46,773 nt of DNA from a virus. The stretch spans positions 1 to 46,773 of IMG/VR virus record IMGVR_UViG_3300009009_000019, one strand, 5' to 3'. The first letter of the stretch is position 1. Every line of letters starts with the position of its first letter. The position numbers and the translations under genes are program-made. Below the pieces are notes generated by a model. The model was not told where the DNA came from and did not search any database. It was given only the letters and a program-made list of their open reading frames with translations. Positions 25,690-32,325 of the stretch are shown in pieces.

Positions 25690-26097
25690 ATGAAGCAAGC
25701 AAAAATCGAAACAACGTTTGGAAGCATCAGCTTCACGGCTGAATTGAGCATTGATCCAGATGCCGCTATTCTTATGGCGGCAAAGCATGACCTATATCAT
25801 CGCATCAATGGAAAGATCGAAAAAGCGATGGGAGGAACGCGAGAAGTTGACTATAGCAAGGAGACGGCTGATAAGCTCATCGCCGCCTATAAGGCGCAAG
25901 GAGTGGCAATTAGCAACGTCAGAGCCTATGCGCCTTCCCCTGCGGCGGCGGCGGCCTATAAGGTCGCAAACGAGAAATATGACAAGCTAGTTGCGAACGG
26001 CAAGCTGCAATCGCTTTGCGATGCGATGGGCTGGTTAGAAGACGGCAAAGTGCCAGAGCGCAGCAAGGTTGTTGCGCTGATACACAAAGGGATGTAA
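25690..26097 (+). CDS. Early protein of unknown function
   Basis: 135 residues. The leader ends GAAAGCAA directly at the ATG. Helical, Ala/Lys-rich, with D-A-A-I-L-M-A-A-K-H-D-L near 29 and A-P-S-P-A-A-A-A-A-Y-K-V near 90; the end is W-L-E-D-G-K-V-P-E-R-S-K. No signal peptide or membrane segment. Base use differs from the rest of the arm (many GCAAGC/GCAAAGC words), hinting at a separate origin. Function unknown. Confidence 0.7.
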   Translation: MKQAKIETTFGSISFTAELSIDPDAAILMAAKHDLYHRINGKIEKAMGGTREVDYSKETADKLIAAYKAQGVAISNVRAYAPSPAAAAAYKVANEKYDKLVANGKLQSLCDAMGWLEDGKVPERSKVVALIHKGM

Positions 26098-26142
26098 GAG
26101 CCAATCCGGGAGGCTCAGAGCCTTAAAAGAGAAAGCAAAACT

Positions 26143-26346
26143 ATGTTAAACTTTGACGAAAAGCGCATAATCGCCTTAGTAGCGAAAGAAATTGCAAAGC
26201 AGCTTGCAAAGCAGCTTGCCGAGCAACTTCCCTCTGAAAAGCTAACGCAAGCAATTAGACTGGCAGACAAGGCGTTACAACTTCGCAGTGAAGCCTGTAG
26301 CTTAGAGCGGAAAGCACGCGACATCATTCTAGGCAGGCAGCAATAA
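26143..26346 (+). CDS. Small helical early protein
   Basis: 67 residues, almost all amphipathic helix: A-K-E-I-A-K-Q-L-A-K-Q-L-A-E-Q-L then D-K-A-L-Q-L-R-S-E-A. It carries the same GAAAGCAA leader as its neighbours. It could form a small coiled-coil oligomer. No function can be assigned. It is followed 23 bases later by a copy of the recurrent palindrome. Confidence 0.6.
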   Translation: MLNFDEKRIIALVAKEIAKQLAKQLAEQLPSEKLTQAIRLADKALQLRSEACSLERKARDIILGRQQ

Positions 26347-26368
26347 CCTCTAGCCTCTCCCTTCAGGG

Positions 26369-26393
26369 GTGTGTTCTAGTTAATGGAACACAC
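26369..26393 (+). repeat. Recurrent palindrome, extended copy after early genes
   Basis: GTGTGTTCTA, loop GTTAA, TGGAACACAC: a 10-bp stem with one T/G wobble, followed by TCTTTTG. This copy looks most like a rho-independent terminator on the plus strand. Confidence 0.75.
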
Positions 26394-26438
26394 TCTTTTG
26401 CTTTATAGGCTCTAAGGCTCTAAAGCTCTATCTGTAGC

Positions 26439-26741
26439 GTGCATCGTGCTTTGTATGTTGCGTGGTTTCGACCCCCCCCCTATGGCAGGCTAAAAGCCTC
26501 AAAGGCTCAATCCCTCAAAAGGCAAAATAGTTAGAAAGGCTAAAATCCATTACAGAATCGAAAAAGGAGCTTTTACAGTAGTCTAAATTTTTTTTTTTTT
26601 TTTTTTTGATTGGTGAATTTTTTTTCCGCCCTTTGGTTAAGTCAGGGAGGCTCTTAGTTTGGAAGCTAGGCAATTTTTGCCGCTTTTGCCTTTTGGGCAT
26701 GGGAGGGGTCGAAACCACATCATGTATCATGCACCATGCAC
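26439..26741. repeat. Large inverted repeat around a poly-T tract
   Basis: A perfect 14-bp pair, GTGGTTTCGACCCC at 26462 and GGGGTCGAAACCAC at 26705, is extended outward by GTGCATCGTGC / GCACCATGCAC (10 of 11). It continues inward imperfectly for several tens of bases. The spacer of about 230 bases contains T20. Confidence 0.75.
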
Positions 26742-27269
26742 GAACTCTGCCCTGCAGGCCTGCCCTGCGGGCAAAGCATGGCTTATGCCAAGAGCATGGC
26801 TCTGCGAGCCATAAGCTAGCTAGCAAGCTGAGCCTGCCCTGCAGGCCTTAGGGCTTGCCTCTCATGCGAGGACCTGAGATAATGCGGGCGAATGAAGCAA
26901 GCAAGCCTTCTAGCAAGCCAGCCAGCCAAGCGATGCAATCGCCTTGCCCCTAGCCTATCGGCTTGCCCAGCGCAGCAAGGCGGCGCGCCTGTGCTGCCTA
27001 CCTATATTGGCTCCCCGCTCCGCAAAGAATCCCTCTTTCCCTCGGATGCTTTGCATCCGTTCAATTTCCCACCCCACGCCTACGTTCCGACCTTGGAGTC
27101 TCAAAAAACAGACCGGACAACGGCGATGCTCGCCGGGCATACGTTCCCCGCAAGCACTATCGCAGGTCCAACTACGCTCCTAAAGGGAACGGCACGACGT
27201 AATCGCGTAATCGTGGCGGTGTCGGGTGGGTGCTTTCAGCGACGGTAAACAAGTAAACAAAAGCAAGCT

Positions 27270-27428
27270 ATGACAAAGTCAGTAGAATGGAATGGTTATT
27301 GGAAGATGACTTGGTGCTTTGATTCGTTCAAAGCTTACCAGAAAGCCAAAGTAAGGTTACAAAGAATAGGGCGGCATATCCACTTTAACGACAACTTCTG
27401 GTATTTCGGCATCTCGTTTCGTATATGA
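27270..27428 (+). CDS. Small protein, Trp/Phe-rich
   Basis: 52 residues: M-T-K-S-V-E-W-N-G-Y-W-K-M-T-W near the start, a basic middle K-A-K-V-R-L-Q-R-I-G-R-H, and F-N-D-N-F-W-Y-F-G-I-S-F at the end. Leader AAAAGCAAGCT precedes the ATG. The stop overlaps the start of the next small gene as ATGA, which supports real translation. The family is unknown. Confidence 0.6.
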   Translation: MTKSVEWNGYWKMTWCFDSFKAYQKAKVRLQRIGRHIHFNDNFWYFGISFRI

Positions 27429-27538
27429 GTGCAACATCCTTCATGCTCCTTTTCCTTTGGGCAGCAAAGGCCACAGCCTACCTGGCTGTAGCGTTTCTGG
27501 CCGCAGTTGTGGCGCTGCATTGGCCCATCAAAAAGTGA
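27425..27538 (+). CDS. 37-residue single-pass membrane protein
   Basis: M-S-A-T-S-F-M-L-L-F-L-W, then A-T-A-Y-L-A-V-A-F-L-A-A-V-V-A-L-H-W, ending P-I-K-K. Almost the whole protein is one hydrophobic helix with a basic C-terminal tail. Coupled by ATGA to the gene before it. Tiny membrane proteins in early phage regions often act in superinfection exclusion or host membrane changes; here the role is unknown. Confidence 0.6.
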   Translation: MSATSFMLLFLWAAKATAYLAVAFLAAVVALHWPIKK

Positions 27539-27582
27539 TTTGTGGCACGTCGCCACGAAGTAAGCAAAAGAAAGCAAGCAAA

Positions 27583-27963
27583 ATGAGTAAACATACATAT
27601 AAAGAACGATTAGTCGCTGGCCTGCTGGCCGACGGCTGGAGACGAGAGCAACACACCGGAGCAAAAGTGCCAGGATACGTCAAGCCTGGCATGAAGAAAG
27701 TGTTCGTGGGTGTCAACGGCGCGCTCCGCACCGGGAGTTGCAAGTCGAGTTCATGGTCCGTAGGAGACCCGACTAGAGTGACAGTGTTCTACAAAAAGCT
27801 TCTCGACTTGGGTGACGCAGCACTGGCCACGCCACAAGACAAGCTGTTCGCTTTGCTGACTAGCGACGGCAGCACCATCGAGAGTGTCGCGCCAACGCAA
27901 CAAGTTTCACCACCCGCTGCTTGCGCGGGCACTCAGGACGCAAGTGTTGAGTCGTCCAGGTGA
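27583..27963 (+). CDS. Conserved phage-type hypothetical protein
   Basis: 126 residues from the ATG at 27583 (leader GAAAGCAAGCAAA). The N-terminal 75 residues have the pattern R-L-V-A-G-L-L-A-D-G-W-R, P-G-Y-V-K-P-G, K-K-V-F-V-G-V-N-G-A-L-R, then a F-Y-K-K-L-L-D-L-G helix. I recall similar small proteins in phage early regions without known function. The C-terminal 50 residues are low complexity. No catalytic motif. Confidence 0.65.
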   Translation: MSKHTYKERLVAGLLADGWRREQHTGAKVPGYVKPGMKKVFVGVNGALRTGSCKSSSWSVGDPTRVTVFYKKLLDLGDAALATPQDKLFALLTSDGSTIESVAPTQQVSPPAACAGTQDASVESSR

Positions 27964-28010
27964 GTAGTCAACACACCGCGCACGCCCGGGTAAAGGCGTG
28001 CATTACCTTT

Positions 28011-28187
28011 ATGAAAAAAATATACATAATTCTATTTGATCCAAACTACGACGCCCCAAGCGTCGTAGGTGTGTTTAAGACGTTAGAAGAGGCAGAAGCG
28101 TATGTTAAGAACGAAAGAAGCTCAAGTGAGTTTAACGCAGAGTGTGAAGATTTCCAAGTTCACGAAGTGAACGTGCCTTGGTTATGA
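28011..28187 (+). CDS. Small acidic protein
   Basis: 58 residues: K-K-I-Y-I-I-L-F-D-P-N-Y, then V-V-G-V-F-K-T-L-E-E-A-E-A-Y-V-K. A single alpha/beta unit of a kind common in phage genomes (strand, loop, helix). No function assignable. The ATG at 28011 is chosen because the frame upstream lacks any feature. The stop overlaps the next start as ATGA. Confidence 0.65.
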   Translation: MKKIYIILFDPNYDAPSVVGVFKTLEEAEAYVKNERSSSEFNAECEDFQVHEVNVPWL

Positions 28188-28606
28188 AACATAAAGCCTA
28201 CAACCCTCTTAAGCTGTCCAACAGCTTCCGTAGCAAGCACCTTGTGCGGACCTACGTCCACGAGCGCAACAGCTACCCGATGACGGACAGCGACAAGGCA
28301 AAGCTTACAATAGCTGCTTCGCGGGATAAGTTTGTGGCCTTGTGTGAACAGCACAGATACGTCCCGCCTATGCCAAAGACGGATTGGCGCTTTGTTGACA
28401 ACGGGCCTTATGGACAGCCTAGTGGCATACCTTCTTTCTTTGGTCGCCTTGTGGCTACCAACGGTCTTCTATGTCTCATAGAGACCATAAGCGGGCTGGT
28501 GTGGTCTCACAGCGATAGCTTTAAGCCCGACAAGGCAGAGAAGGCAGAGCGTCGCGCGAAGAAGCAAACAAAGTTTGACCTTCTCCTTGAGAAACTTTTA
28601 GCATGA
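28184..28606 (+). CDS. Hypothetical basic protein
   Basis: 140 residues, basic at both ends. H-K-A-Y-N-P-L-K-L-S-N at the start; W-R-F-V-D-N-G-P-Y-G-Q-P-S-G and S-F-F-G-R-L-V-A-T-N-G in the middle; a Lys/Arg-rich helix (A-E-K-A-E-R-R-A-K-K-Q-T-K) near the end, possibly for nucleic-acid contact. ATGA-coupled on both sides. No family recognised. Confidence 0.65.
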   Translation: MKHKAYNPLKLSNSFRSKHLVRTYVHERNSYPMTDSDKAKLTIAASRDKFVALCEQHRYVPPMPKTDWRFVDNGPYGQPSGIPSFFGRLVATNGLLCLIETISGLVWSHSDSFKPDKAEKAERRAKKQTKFDLLLEKLLA

Positions 28607-28788
28607 AAACAAACTGGACAAAAGAGTATTTTCTTGAGCGCACAGGTCGTCTACCAGAAAACGACGATCTGGACCGTGTAAATTGTAAGGACGCTGGAAA
28701 ACTTGGACATAATGACTGCGGCGTCTGTATGCACAACTATCCCATGTTTATGTGCCCAGTCTGTTTTGGTAAAACTGAAACAGATTAA
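28603..28788 (+). CDS. Small Cys-rich (zinc-ribbon-like) protein
   Basis: 61 residues with C-K-D-A-G, then C-G-V-C-M-H-N and C-P-V-C near the end. The two C-x2-C pairs could bind one zinc ion. The start overlaps the previous stop as ATGA. It ends eight bases before the first tRNA-like element. Small zinc ribbons in phages often modulate host transcription; here that is only a possibility. Confidence 0.65.
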   Translation: MKTNWTKEYFLERTGRLPENDDLDRVNCKDAGKLGHNDCGVCMHNYPMFMCPVCFGKTETD

Positions 28789-28795
28789 CCTTTAT

Positions 28796-28895
28796 GACTC
28801 CGTGGCGGAAAATACAGACGCAGAGAAGACGCACAAAGCTCTCGGGCTGGTTGCTTAGCGTCACCAGCCTTGCAGGTGCAAACCCTGTCGGAGTC
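28796..28895 (+). tRNA. tRNA-like element 1 (class II shape, no standard anticodon)
   Basis: 100 nt. GACTCCG pairs with CGGAGTC as a 7-bp acceptor stem. TGGCGG...CGC forms a Leu-type D-arm, but the D-loop lacks GG. GGCTGGT/ACCAGCC forms a long variable arm. GCAGG-TGCAAAC-CCTGT is a T-arm with an altered loop. The expected anticodon arm is replaced by a 4-bp stem with a 13-base loop that contains a duplicated AGACGCA. No encoded CCA. It may be degenerate or a tRNA mimic. Confidence 0.45.
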
Positions 28896-29427
28896 ACTCC
28901 CTTTGCCGACCTATGCAAAACACGTAGGAACAGCACAAACTGGACGTTGAACCATCCCGTCCAGAGTAAAACCCAAGGGCAAGCAGCGGACAATAGTAGC
29001 TTCGGCTGGTCCGCAGTTCTAACTGCTCCCTCTGGCGACACTACACAGCGTATGTGCAGCATGGAAAACTATGTAAGGAGAACGTTAAAGGTGAACACGT
29101 GCGAAAGCGAAAACCTATCACTTTTATCACCCGCGCCTGTGCTGGCCGAGCCGCAACCTTGCGGAACAAGGTTAATCAGCAACCGCTGCGGCGAAGAGCA
29201 AGAGAGCACATGCCTGCGAAGCAAGATCGTTTGCACCAGGACTCTTGCGGCGGGTGGTTTCTTTTTGACGGCAGCGACGATGGAGAAGATATGATGTTGC
29301 AACATCAGCTTCACGGATTAGGCGAAAGCCGATTAGCCCCAATCGCTACACTGTCGTCAACGGCGGTGCTGACGAGTCAACAGCTTAAAGACAGAGCTTT
29401 GAATCTGTCGCCGTCACCTAACTTTAT
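28896..29427 (+). other. Stretch between tRNA-like elements
   Basis: About 530 bases without a confident gene. Two overlapping frames are open (81 codons ending at 29294, and 174 codons from 29054 to 29578 that runs through the next tRNA-like element). Neither has a leader or clear protein pattern. Short hairpins occur, for example CTGGACG / CGTCCAG near 28940 and an AGC-TTCG-GCT tetraloop inside GCGGAC / GTCCGC near 28990. Confidence 0.4.
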
Positions 29428-29529
29428 GAGCGCGTGGCGGAATGAAGACGCAAGGGTGCAGTCTTGTGGACGGTCAACTGCAATGGTAATCCAGTCCACT
29501 TATAGGTTCAAATCCTGTCGTGCTCACCA
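29428..29529 (+). tRNA. tRNA-like element 2 (class II shape, encoded CCA)
   Basis: 98 nt plus ACCA. GAGCGCG pairs with CGTGCTC, followed by ACCA. The D-arm is TGGCGG-AATGAAGA-CGC (no GG in the loop). The variable arm is GTGGAC / GTCCAC. The T-arm is ATAGG-TTCAAAT-CCTGT with a normal T-loop. The anticodon arm is GCAAG-GGTGCAGT-CTTGT, giving an 8-base loop instead of 7, so the anticodon is uncertain. Preceded by TTTAT like the other two elements. Confidence 0.55.
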
Positions 29530-29536
29530 TTTTTAT

Positions 29537-29667
29537 GGGCGCGTGGCGGAATGTAAAGACGCCGGTATCTTGGCTTAATGCGTATGTGTGACAACGACTA
29601 TCAGAAGCGCCAAGCACAAAGGACTGAAGTTAAGCACACAGTTGCAGGTTCAAATCCTGCCGCGCTC
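29537..29667 (+). tRNA. tRNA-like element 3 (class II shape, enlarged middle)
   Basis: 131 nt, starting seven bases after element 2. GGGCGCG pairs with CGCGCTC; the D-arm is TGGCGG-AATGTAAAGA-CGC; the T-arm GCAGG-TTCAAAT-CCTGC is perfect. The anticodon and variable regions are replaced by about 80 bases with competing pairings (GCC-GGTATCTT-GGC; TGTGTG / CACACA; CTTGGC / GCCAAG). No normal anticodon can be assigned, and there is no encoded CCA. Confidence 0.5.
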
Positions 29668-29688
29668 GCCCTTTAACCACAAACCACA

Positions 29689-30003
29689 ATGAACGAAAAC
29701 TCTACGGCGGACACGCCTGCTGAACTAAAACACGCAATCCGTGACCACTTTCGTGAGGAGGCGGAACGGCTCCGCGCCGACTTAAAATGCGAACGCGCCC
29801 GCATGGTGTTGCTTGGCGGCGATGCTGTCATTGCCGAGCGTATGCGCGCAGACAGGGCAGAAGCAGAACGCGACGAACTCCACGCCGAGAACGAGCGGTT
29901 GCGTCGTGACTTCCACAACATTCTTTACATGGTAAACACCGGAGCGACCAAGGAACAACTGGTAGTCCGCATCACCGGTGCACTGGAGGAAACTCAACCG
30001 TGA
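29689..30003 (+). CDS. Coiled-coil protein
   Basis: 104 residues. From about 10 to 75 it is a continuous charged coiled coil (F-R-E-E-A-E-R-L-R-A-D-L-K-C-E-R-A-R, then R-A-D-R-A-E-A-E-R-D-E-L-H-A-E-N-E-R-L). A short C-terminal globular tail has T-G-A-T-K-E-Q-L-V. Such proteins are common in phage middle regions, often as structural spacers of unknown role. The next feature is a structured gene-free interval. Confidence 0.65.
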   Translation: MNENSTADTPAELKHAIRDHFREEAERLRADLKCERARMVLLGGDAVIAERMRADRAEAERDELHAENERLRRDFHNILYMVNTGATKEQLVVRITGALEETQP

Positions 30004-30011
30004 CCCCTTTT

Positions 30012-30104
30012 CCAAACCAAGCTCCTTACCAAAGTCCACCACCTTCAGGTGGCACATTCTTGGATCGAGTCAAACTGAACGTAAAGCATAACAGCTTGGT
30101 TTGG
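30012..30104 (+). ncRNA. Structured intergenic element closed by a 12-bp stem
   Basis: CCAAACCAAGCT at 30012 pairs perfectly with AGCTTGGTTTGG at 30093. Inside is a hairpin CCACC-TTCA-GGTGG (about 30039-30052) and a CCAA/TTGG stem around it, giving a branched 93-nt fold directly upstream of the gene at 30116. It could be a leader RNA that regulates translation, a processed small RNA, or a DNA recombination site. Confidence 0.45.
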
Positions 30105-30115
30105 ACCCTTTACCT

Positions 30116-30307
30116 ATGAACCAAAAACGTCTATTCCAGTGTCAGGACAGCCACTGCCTTGAGTTTATAGAGGCAAACTACAAGCCTGATACCTGCCCAC
30201 GCTGTCACACAGCGAAAGTTGTTGAAATATGTCCAGACTGCCTAGAGCCTCTGGACAAGAACGAGGAGTGCTCTAAAAGGTGTGTTCCAGGAACTGGAAC
30301 AGACTAG
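30116..30307 (+). CDS. Small zinc-ribbon protein
   Basis: 63 residues from the ATG at 30116. C-Q-D-S-H-C near 9-14, C-P-R-C-H near 27-31, C-P-D-C near 40-43, and two further cysteines near 53-57. The C-x2-C pairs suit one or two zinc sites, in the style of phage rubredoxin-like or transcription-factor-like peptides. Its last codons overlap the palindrome at 30284. It precedes the ligase gene. Confidence 0.65.
   Translation: MNQKRLFQCQDSHCLEFIEANYKPDTCPRCHTAKVVEICPDCLEPLDKNEECSKRCVPGTGTD
30284..30300. repeat. Recurrent palindrome, copy before DNA ligase
   Basis: GTTCCA, loop GGAAC, TGGAAC, with TGT before and AGACT after. It overlaps the last codons of the zinc-ribbon gene and lies 20 bases before the ligase start. 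Confidence 0.75.
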
Positions 30308-30319
30308 AAAGCTAAAGCT

Positions 30320-31213
30320 ATGCGTCCGTTGAAAGCAGCAAAGAAACCTCCTGGAATGCCTTTCGAAGAGTTCTTGTCCTTGCTTCGCTTCCCTTGTCTA
30401 GCGACTCCGAAGATAGACGGTATCCGCTGTCGCACCTATCGCAGCGACGTCGACCACCTTGTCCACACATGGACCAACAGCAACAAGCCTATCGTTAACA
30501 ACCACGTCCGCTGGACCATCGAACGCCTTTGTCCGCCTTGGCTTGACAGTGAGTTAACAACTGGCACCAACTTCCAGTCCACAACAAGTGGCCTCATGTC
30601 ACAAGGTGGGCGACCTGAGTTTCGTATGTGGGTCTTCGGTTGGGGCTGGGACAACCGTAATATCACCTACGCAGACGTGGTACCGGTGCTGGAAAACATG
30701 AAGCTCCCACCGTTCTGCACAAAACTGTTGCCGAAGTGGCTTGACAACCTAGACGACCTACTCGCCTACGAACAGTGGTGCCTCGCTAACGAGGCCGAAG
30801 GCGTGATGGTACGTCAGCCAGACAGCCCATACAAATACGGACGTTCGACCCTCAAAGAACAGTATCTCGTCGCTATAAAGCGTTTCGAGGACGCAGAGGC
30901 GACTGTCATCGGCTTTGAAGAGCAGATGCATAACGAGAACGAGCCTACGGCTGACGCACACGGCTTGACGGAAAGGTCAAGTTGTAAAGCGAACCTTGTG
31001 CCTGCTGGCACACTCGGCTCTCTTGTCGTCTCCTACGAAGGCACCACGTTCCGCATTGGCACTGGATTCGACTCCGCACAGCGGAGTGAGATATGGTCTA
31101 ACCGCCTTCGCTACCTCGGTTCCACCGTAAAATTTAAGTACCAACAGCACGGCACAAAAGACAAGCCCAGAATCCCTGTGTTTCTGGGCTTTCGACACAC
31201 TGACGACCTATGA
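30320..31213 (+). CDS. ATP-dependent DNA ligase (T7-like, small)
   Basis: 297 residues. Adenylation motif K-I-D-G-I-R at 31-36 (Lys31 takes the AMP). Motif IV E-A-E-G-V-M-V-R near 157-164; motif V L-V-A-I-K-R-F near 182-188. The C-terminal OB-fold has G-S-L-V-V-S-Y-E-G and V-K-F-K-Y. It seals nicks in replication and repair. Length and compact form match phage ligases without an extra N-terminal DNA-binding domain. First gene after a palindrome; ATGA-coupled to the next gene. The leader AGCTAAAGCT is purine-rich, without GGAGG. Confidence 0.9.
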   Translation: MRPLKAAKKPPGMPFEEFLSLLRFPCLATPKIDGIRCRTYRSDVDHLVHTWTNSNKPIVNNHVRWTIERLCPPWLDSELTTGTNFQSTTSGLMSQGGRPEFRMWVFGWGWDNRNITYADVVPVLENMKLPPFCTKLLPKWLDNLDDLLAYEQWCLANEAEGVMVRQPDSPYKYGRSTLKEQYLVAIKRFEDAEATVIGFEEQMHNENEPTADAHGLTERSSCKANLVPAGTLGSLVVSYEGTTFRIGTGFDSAQRSEIWSNRLRYLGSTVKFKYQQHGTKDKPRIPVFLGFRHTDDL

Positions 31214-31485
31214 GTATAAACTTCCACGCTGAAGCACAACAGTTCTGCCGTAGGCATAGCCTCACAGACGTTGCGTCTATCGAAGCTGCAATGCGTAGCA
31301 TTGCTAATATATGTCTCGCGGACATCGTACAGCGCCTTATTGACCTCAACAAAGAGATCGAGGACCTACGGCGCTTGCTCGGTAACCCGCCTTACAAACC
31401 AAACATACAGCTTTCTCTCTCACGTGAGAAACCAGAACCGGAGCCTGGACAACTTAGCTCCACAACACAAACAGACAAACAGTAA
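31210..31485 (+). CDS. Small hypothetical protein after ligase
   Basis: 91 residues. Helix around F-H-A-E-A-Q-Q-F-C-R-R-H and I-E-A-A-M-R-S-I-A, then a short coiled coil D-L-N-K-E-I-E-D-L-R-R-L, then a Pro/Glu/Thr-rich tail. ATGA overlap with the ligase gene. No domain recognised; it may work with ligase because of the coupling, but that is inference. Confidence 0.65.
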   Translation: MSINFHAEAQQFCRRHSLTDVASIEAAMRSIANICLADIVQRLIDLNKEIEDLRRLLGNPPYKPNIQLSLSREKPEPEPGQLSSTTQTDKQ

Positions 31486-31491
31486 AGTAGT

Positions 31492-32100
31492 ATGAAGAAA
31501 GACACCGTAGAAGTTCGTAATGGCCTCAAGTTCACCTGCGACGTCCCCGAGAGCGCAGCGGAATACGACAAGCTCGCGCCCAAGGGTGTTGGCACCTGCG
31601 TCAGTGACGCAGTCGACAACATCTGGTATCGCAGCTTGTTGCCGCGTGCGTGGAAGGGTCTCGCAGCGAAGCTGTTGGAGCTTCACAAAATCCCACTGAA
31701 GACCAAACCCCGCAACGACGGTAAGAAGGACGCGAAGGGCAACCCTATCATGGTCGCGGCAGAGTCGCCGGTGCAGTACGTCGACCGCGTCGCCGCAGAG
31801 AAGAAAGTCGACCCTACGACCTTCCAGTCCTTGGTCGACCAGTTCGTTGCCCCCACACTCAAGTTCGACCTTACCGTCCGTGAAGCACAGCCTCGTGAGG
31901 CCGGCGCTGGTAAGGCGAACCTCGCGCTCGCGCGAACCTACCTCGCTGACCCGAAGGCTCTCGCTAGGGTCACGAAGAACATCGAGAAACTCACCGGGAC
32001 TAAGGTCGTACTCACCGGCACCCCGGAGGAAAACGAGAAGGCCCTCGCTCTCGGTATCAAGGCGTTTATCGCCGCGCAGACAAACGCCCTCACGGCCTAA
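31492..32100 (+). CDS. Hypothetical protein with its own terminator
   Basis: 202 residues, basic, alpha/beta. T-V-E-V-R-N-G-L-K-F at the start; a Lys-rich stretch (K-T-K-P-R-N-D-G-K-K-D-A-K) near 77; repeated A-L-A helices at the end. Codons are strongly biased to C-ending forms, suggesting high expression, and a perfect 11-bp hairpin follows. No signature I can name; a DNA-binding or structural role is possible. Confidence 0.65.
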   Translation: MKKDTVEVRNGLKFTCDVPESAAEYDKLAPKGVGTCVSDAVDNIWYRSLLPRAWKGLAAKLLELHKIPLKTKPRNDGKKDAKGNPIMVAAESPVQYVDRVAAEKKVDPTTFQSLVDQFVAPTLKFDLTVREAQPREAGAGKANLALARTYLADPKALARVTKNIEKLTGTKVVLTGTPEENEKALALGIKAFIAAQTNALTA

Positions 32101-32111
32101 CCCACAAACAA

Positions 32112-32143
32112 GAGAGGGCTGGTTGTCCAGCCCTCTCCCTTTG
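32112..32143 (+). terminator. Rho-independent-type terminator
   Basis: GAGAGGGCTGG, loop TTGT, CCAGCCCTCTC: a perfect 11-bp GC-rich stem followed by CCTTTGTT. It lies 12 bases after the preceding stop codon. Confidence 0.75.
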
Positions 32144-32145
32144 TT

Positions 32146-32325
32146 ATGCCTTCCTACATCCCTCACATCTCGATGGACCCACACGTGCGTTACACCTGCT
32201 CACGTGCTTGGGACACACCATTCTGCGCTGCGCCTAAAACGCGTAAGCAAAAAGCTATAAAGCTCCAGCGTAAACCAAAAAAGCAAAGCAACCTACAAAA
32301 GCTACTAGCACTCCTCACCGCATGA
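32146..32325 (+). CDS. Small basic protein with two Cys
   Basis: 59 residues from the ATG just after the terminator. H-V-R-Y-T-C-S-R-A-W-D-T-P-F-C-A in the middle, then a Lys-rich helix (K-T-R-K-Q-K-A-I-K-L-Q-R-K-P-K-K) that would bind nucleic acid. The stop overlaps the next start as ATGA, supporting translation. The family is not recognised. Confidence 0.6.
   Translation: MPSYIPHISMDPHVRYTCSRAWDTPFCAAPKTRKQKAIKLQRKPKKQSNLQKLLALLTA

Larger units (their letters stand above)
26347..27269. other. Repeat-rich gene-free region (possible origin)
   Basis: About 920 bases with no convincing gene on either strand. It holds a palindrome copy (26369), a C9 run (26472-26480), a T20 run (26588-26607) and a T8 run nearby, a large inverted repeat (26439-26741), and two copies of TGCCCTGCAGGCCT (26748 and 26835) set among short hairpins such as AGAGC-ATG-GCTCT. 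AT-rich DNA inside a long inverted repeat suggests an origin or recombination hot spot; this is inference. Confidence 0.55.

Noticed and set aside
29054-29578. 174-codon plus-strand frame across tRNA-like element 2
   Set aside because: It runs through an element with paired acceptor, T-arm and encoded CCA; no leader, and sequence near the end follows tRNA bases.
31420-32184. 254-codon minus-strand frame opposite the 31492 gene
   Set aside because: Antisense shadow of a codon-biased plus-strand gene with its own terminator; protein sequence is Arg/Val/Leu repeats without domains.
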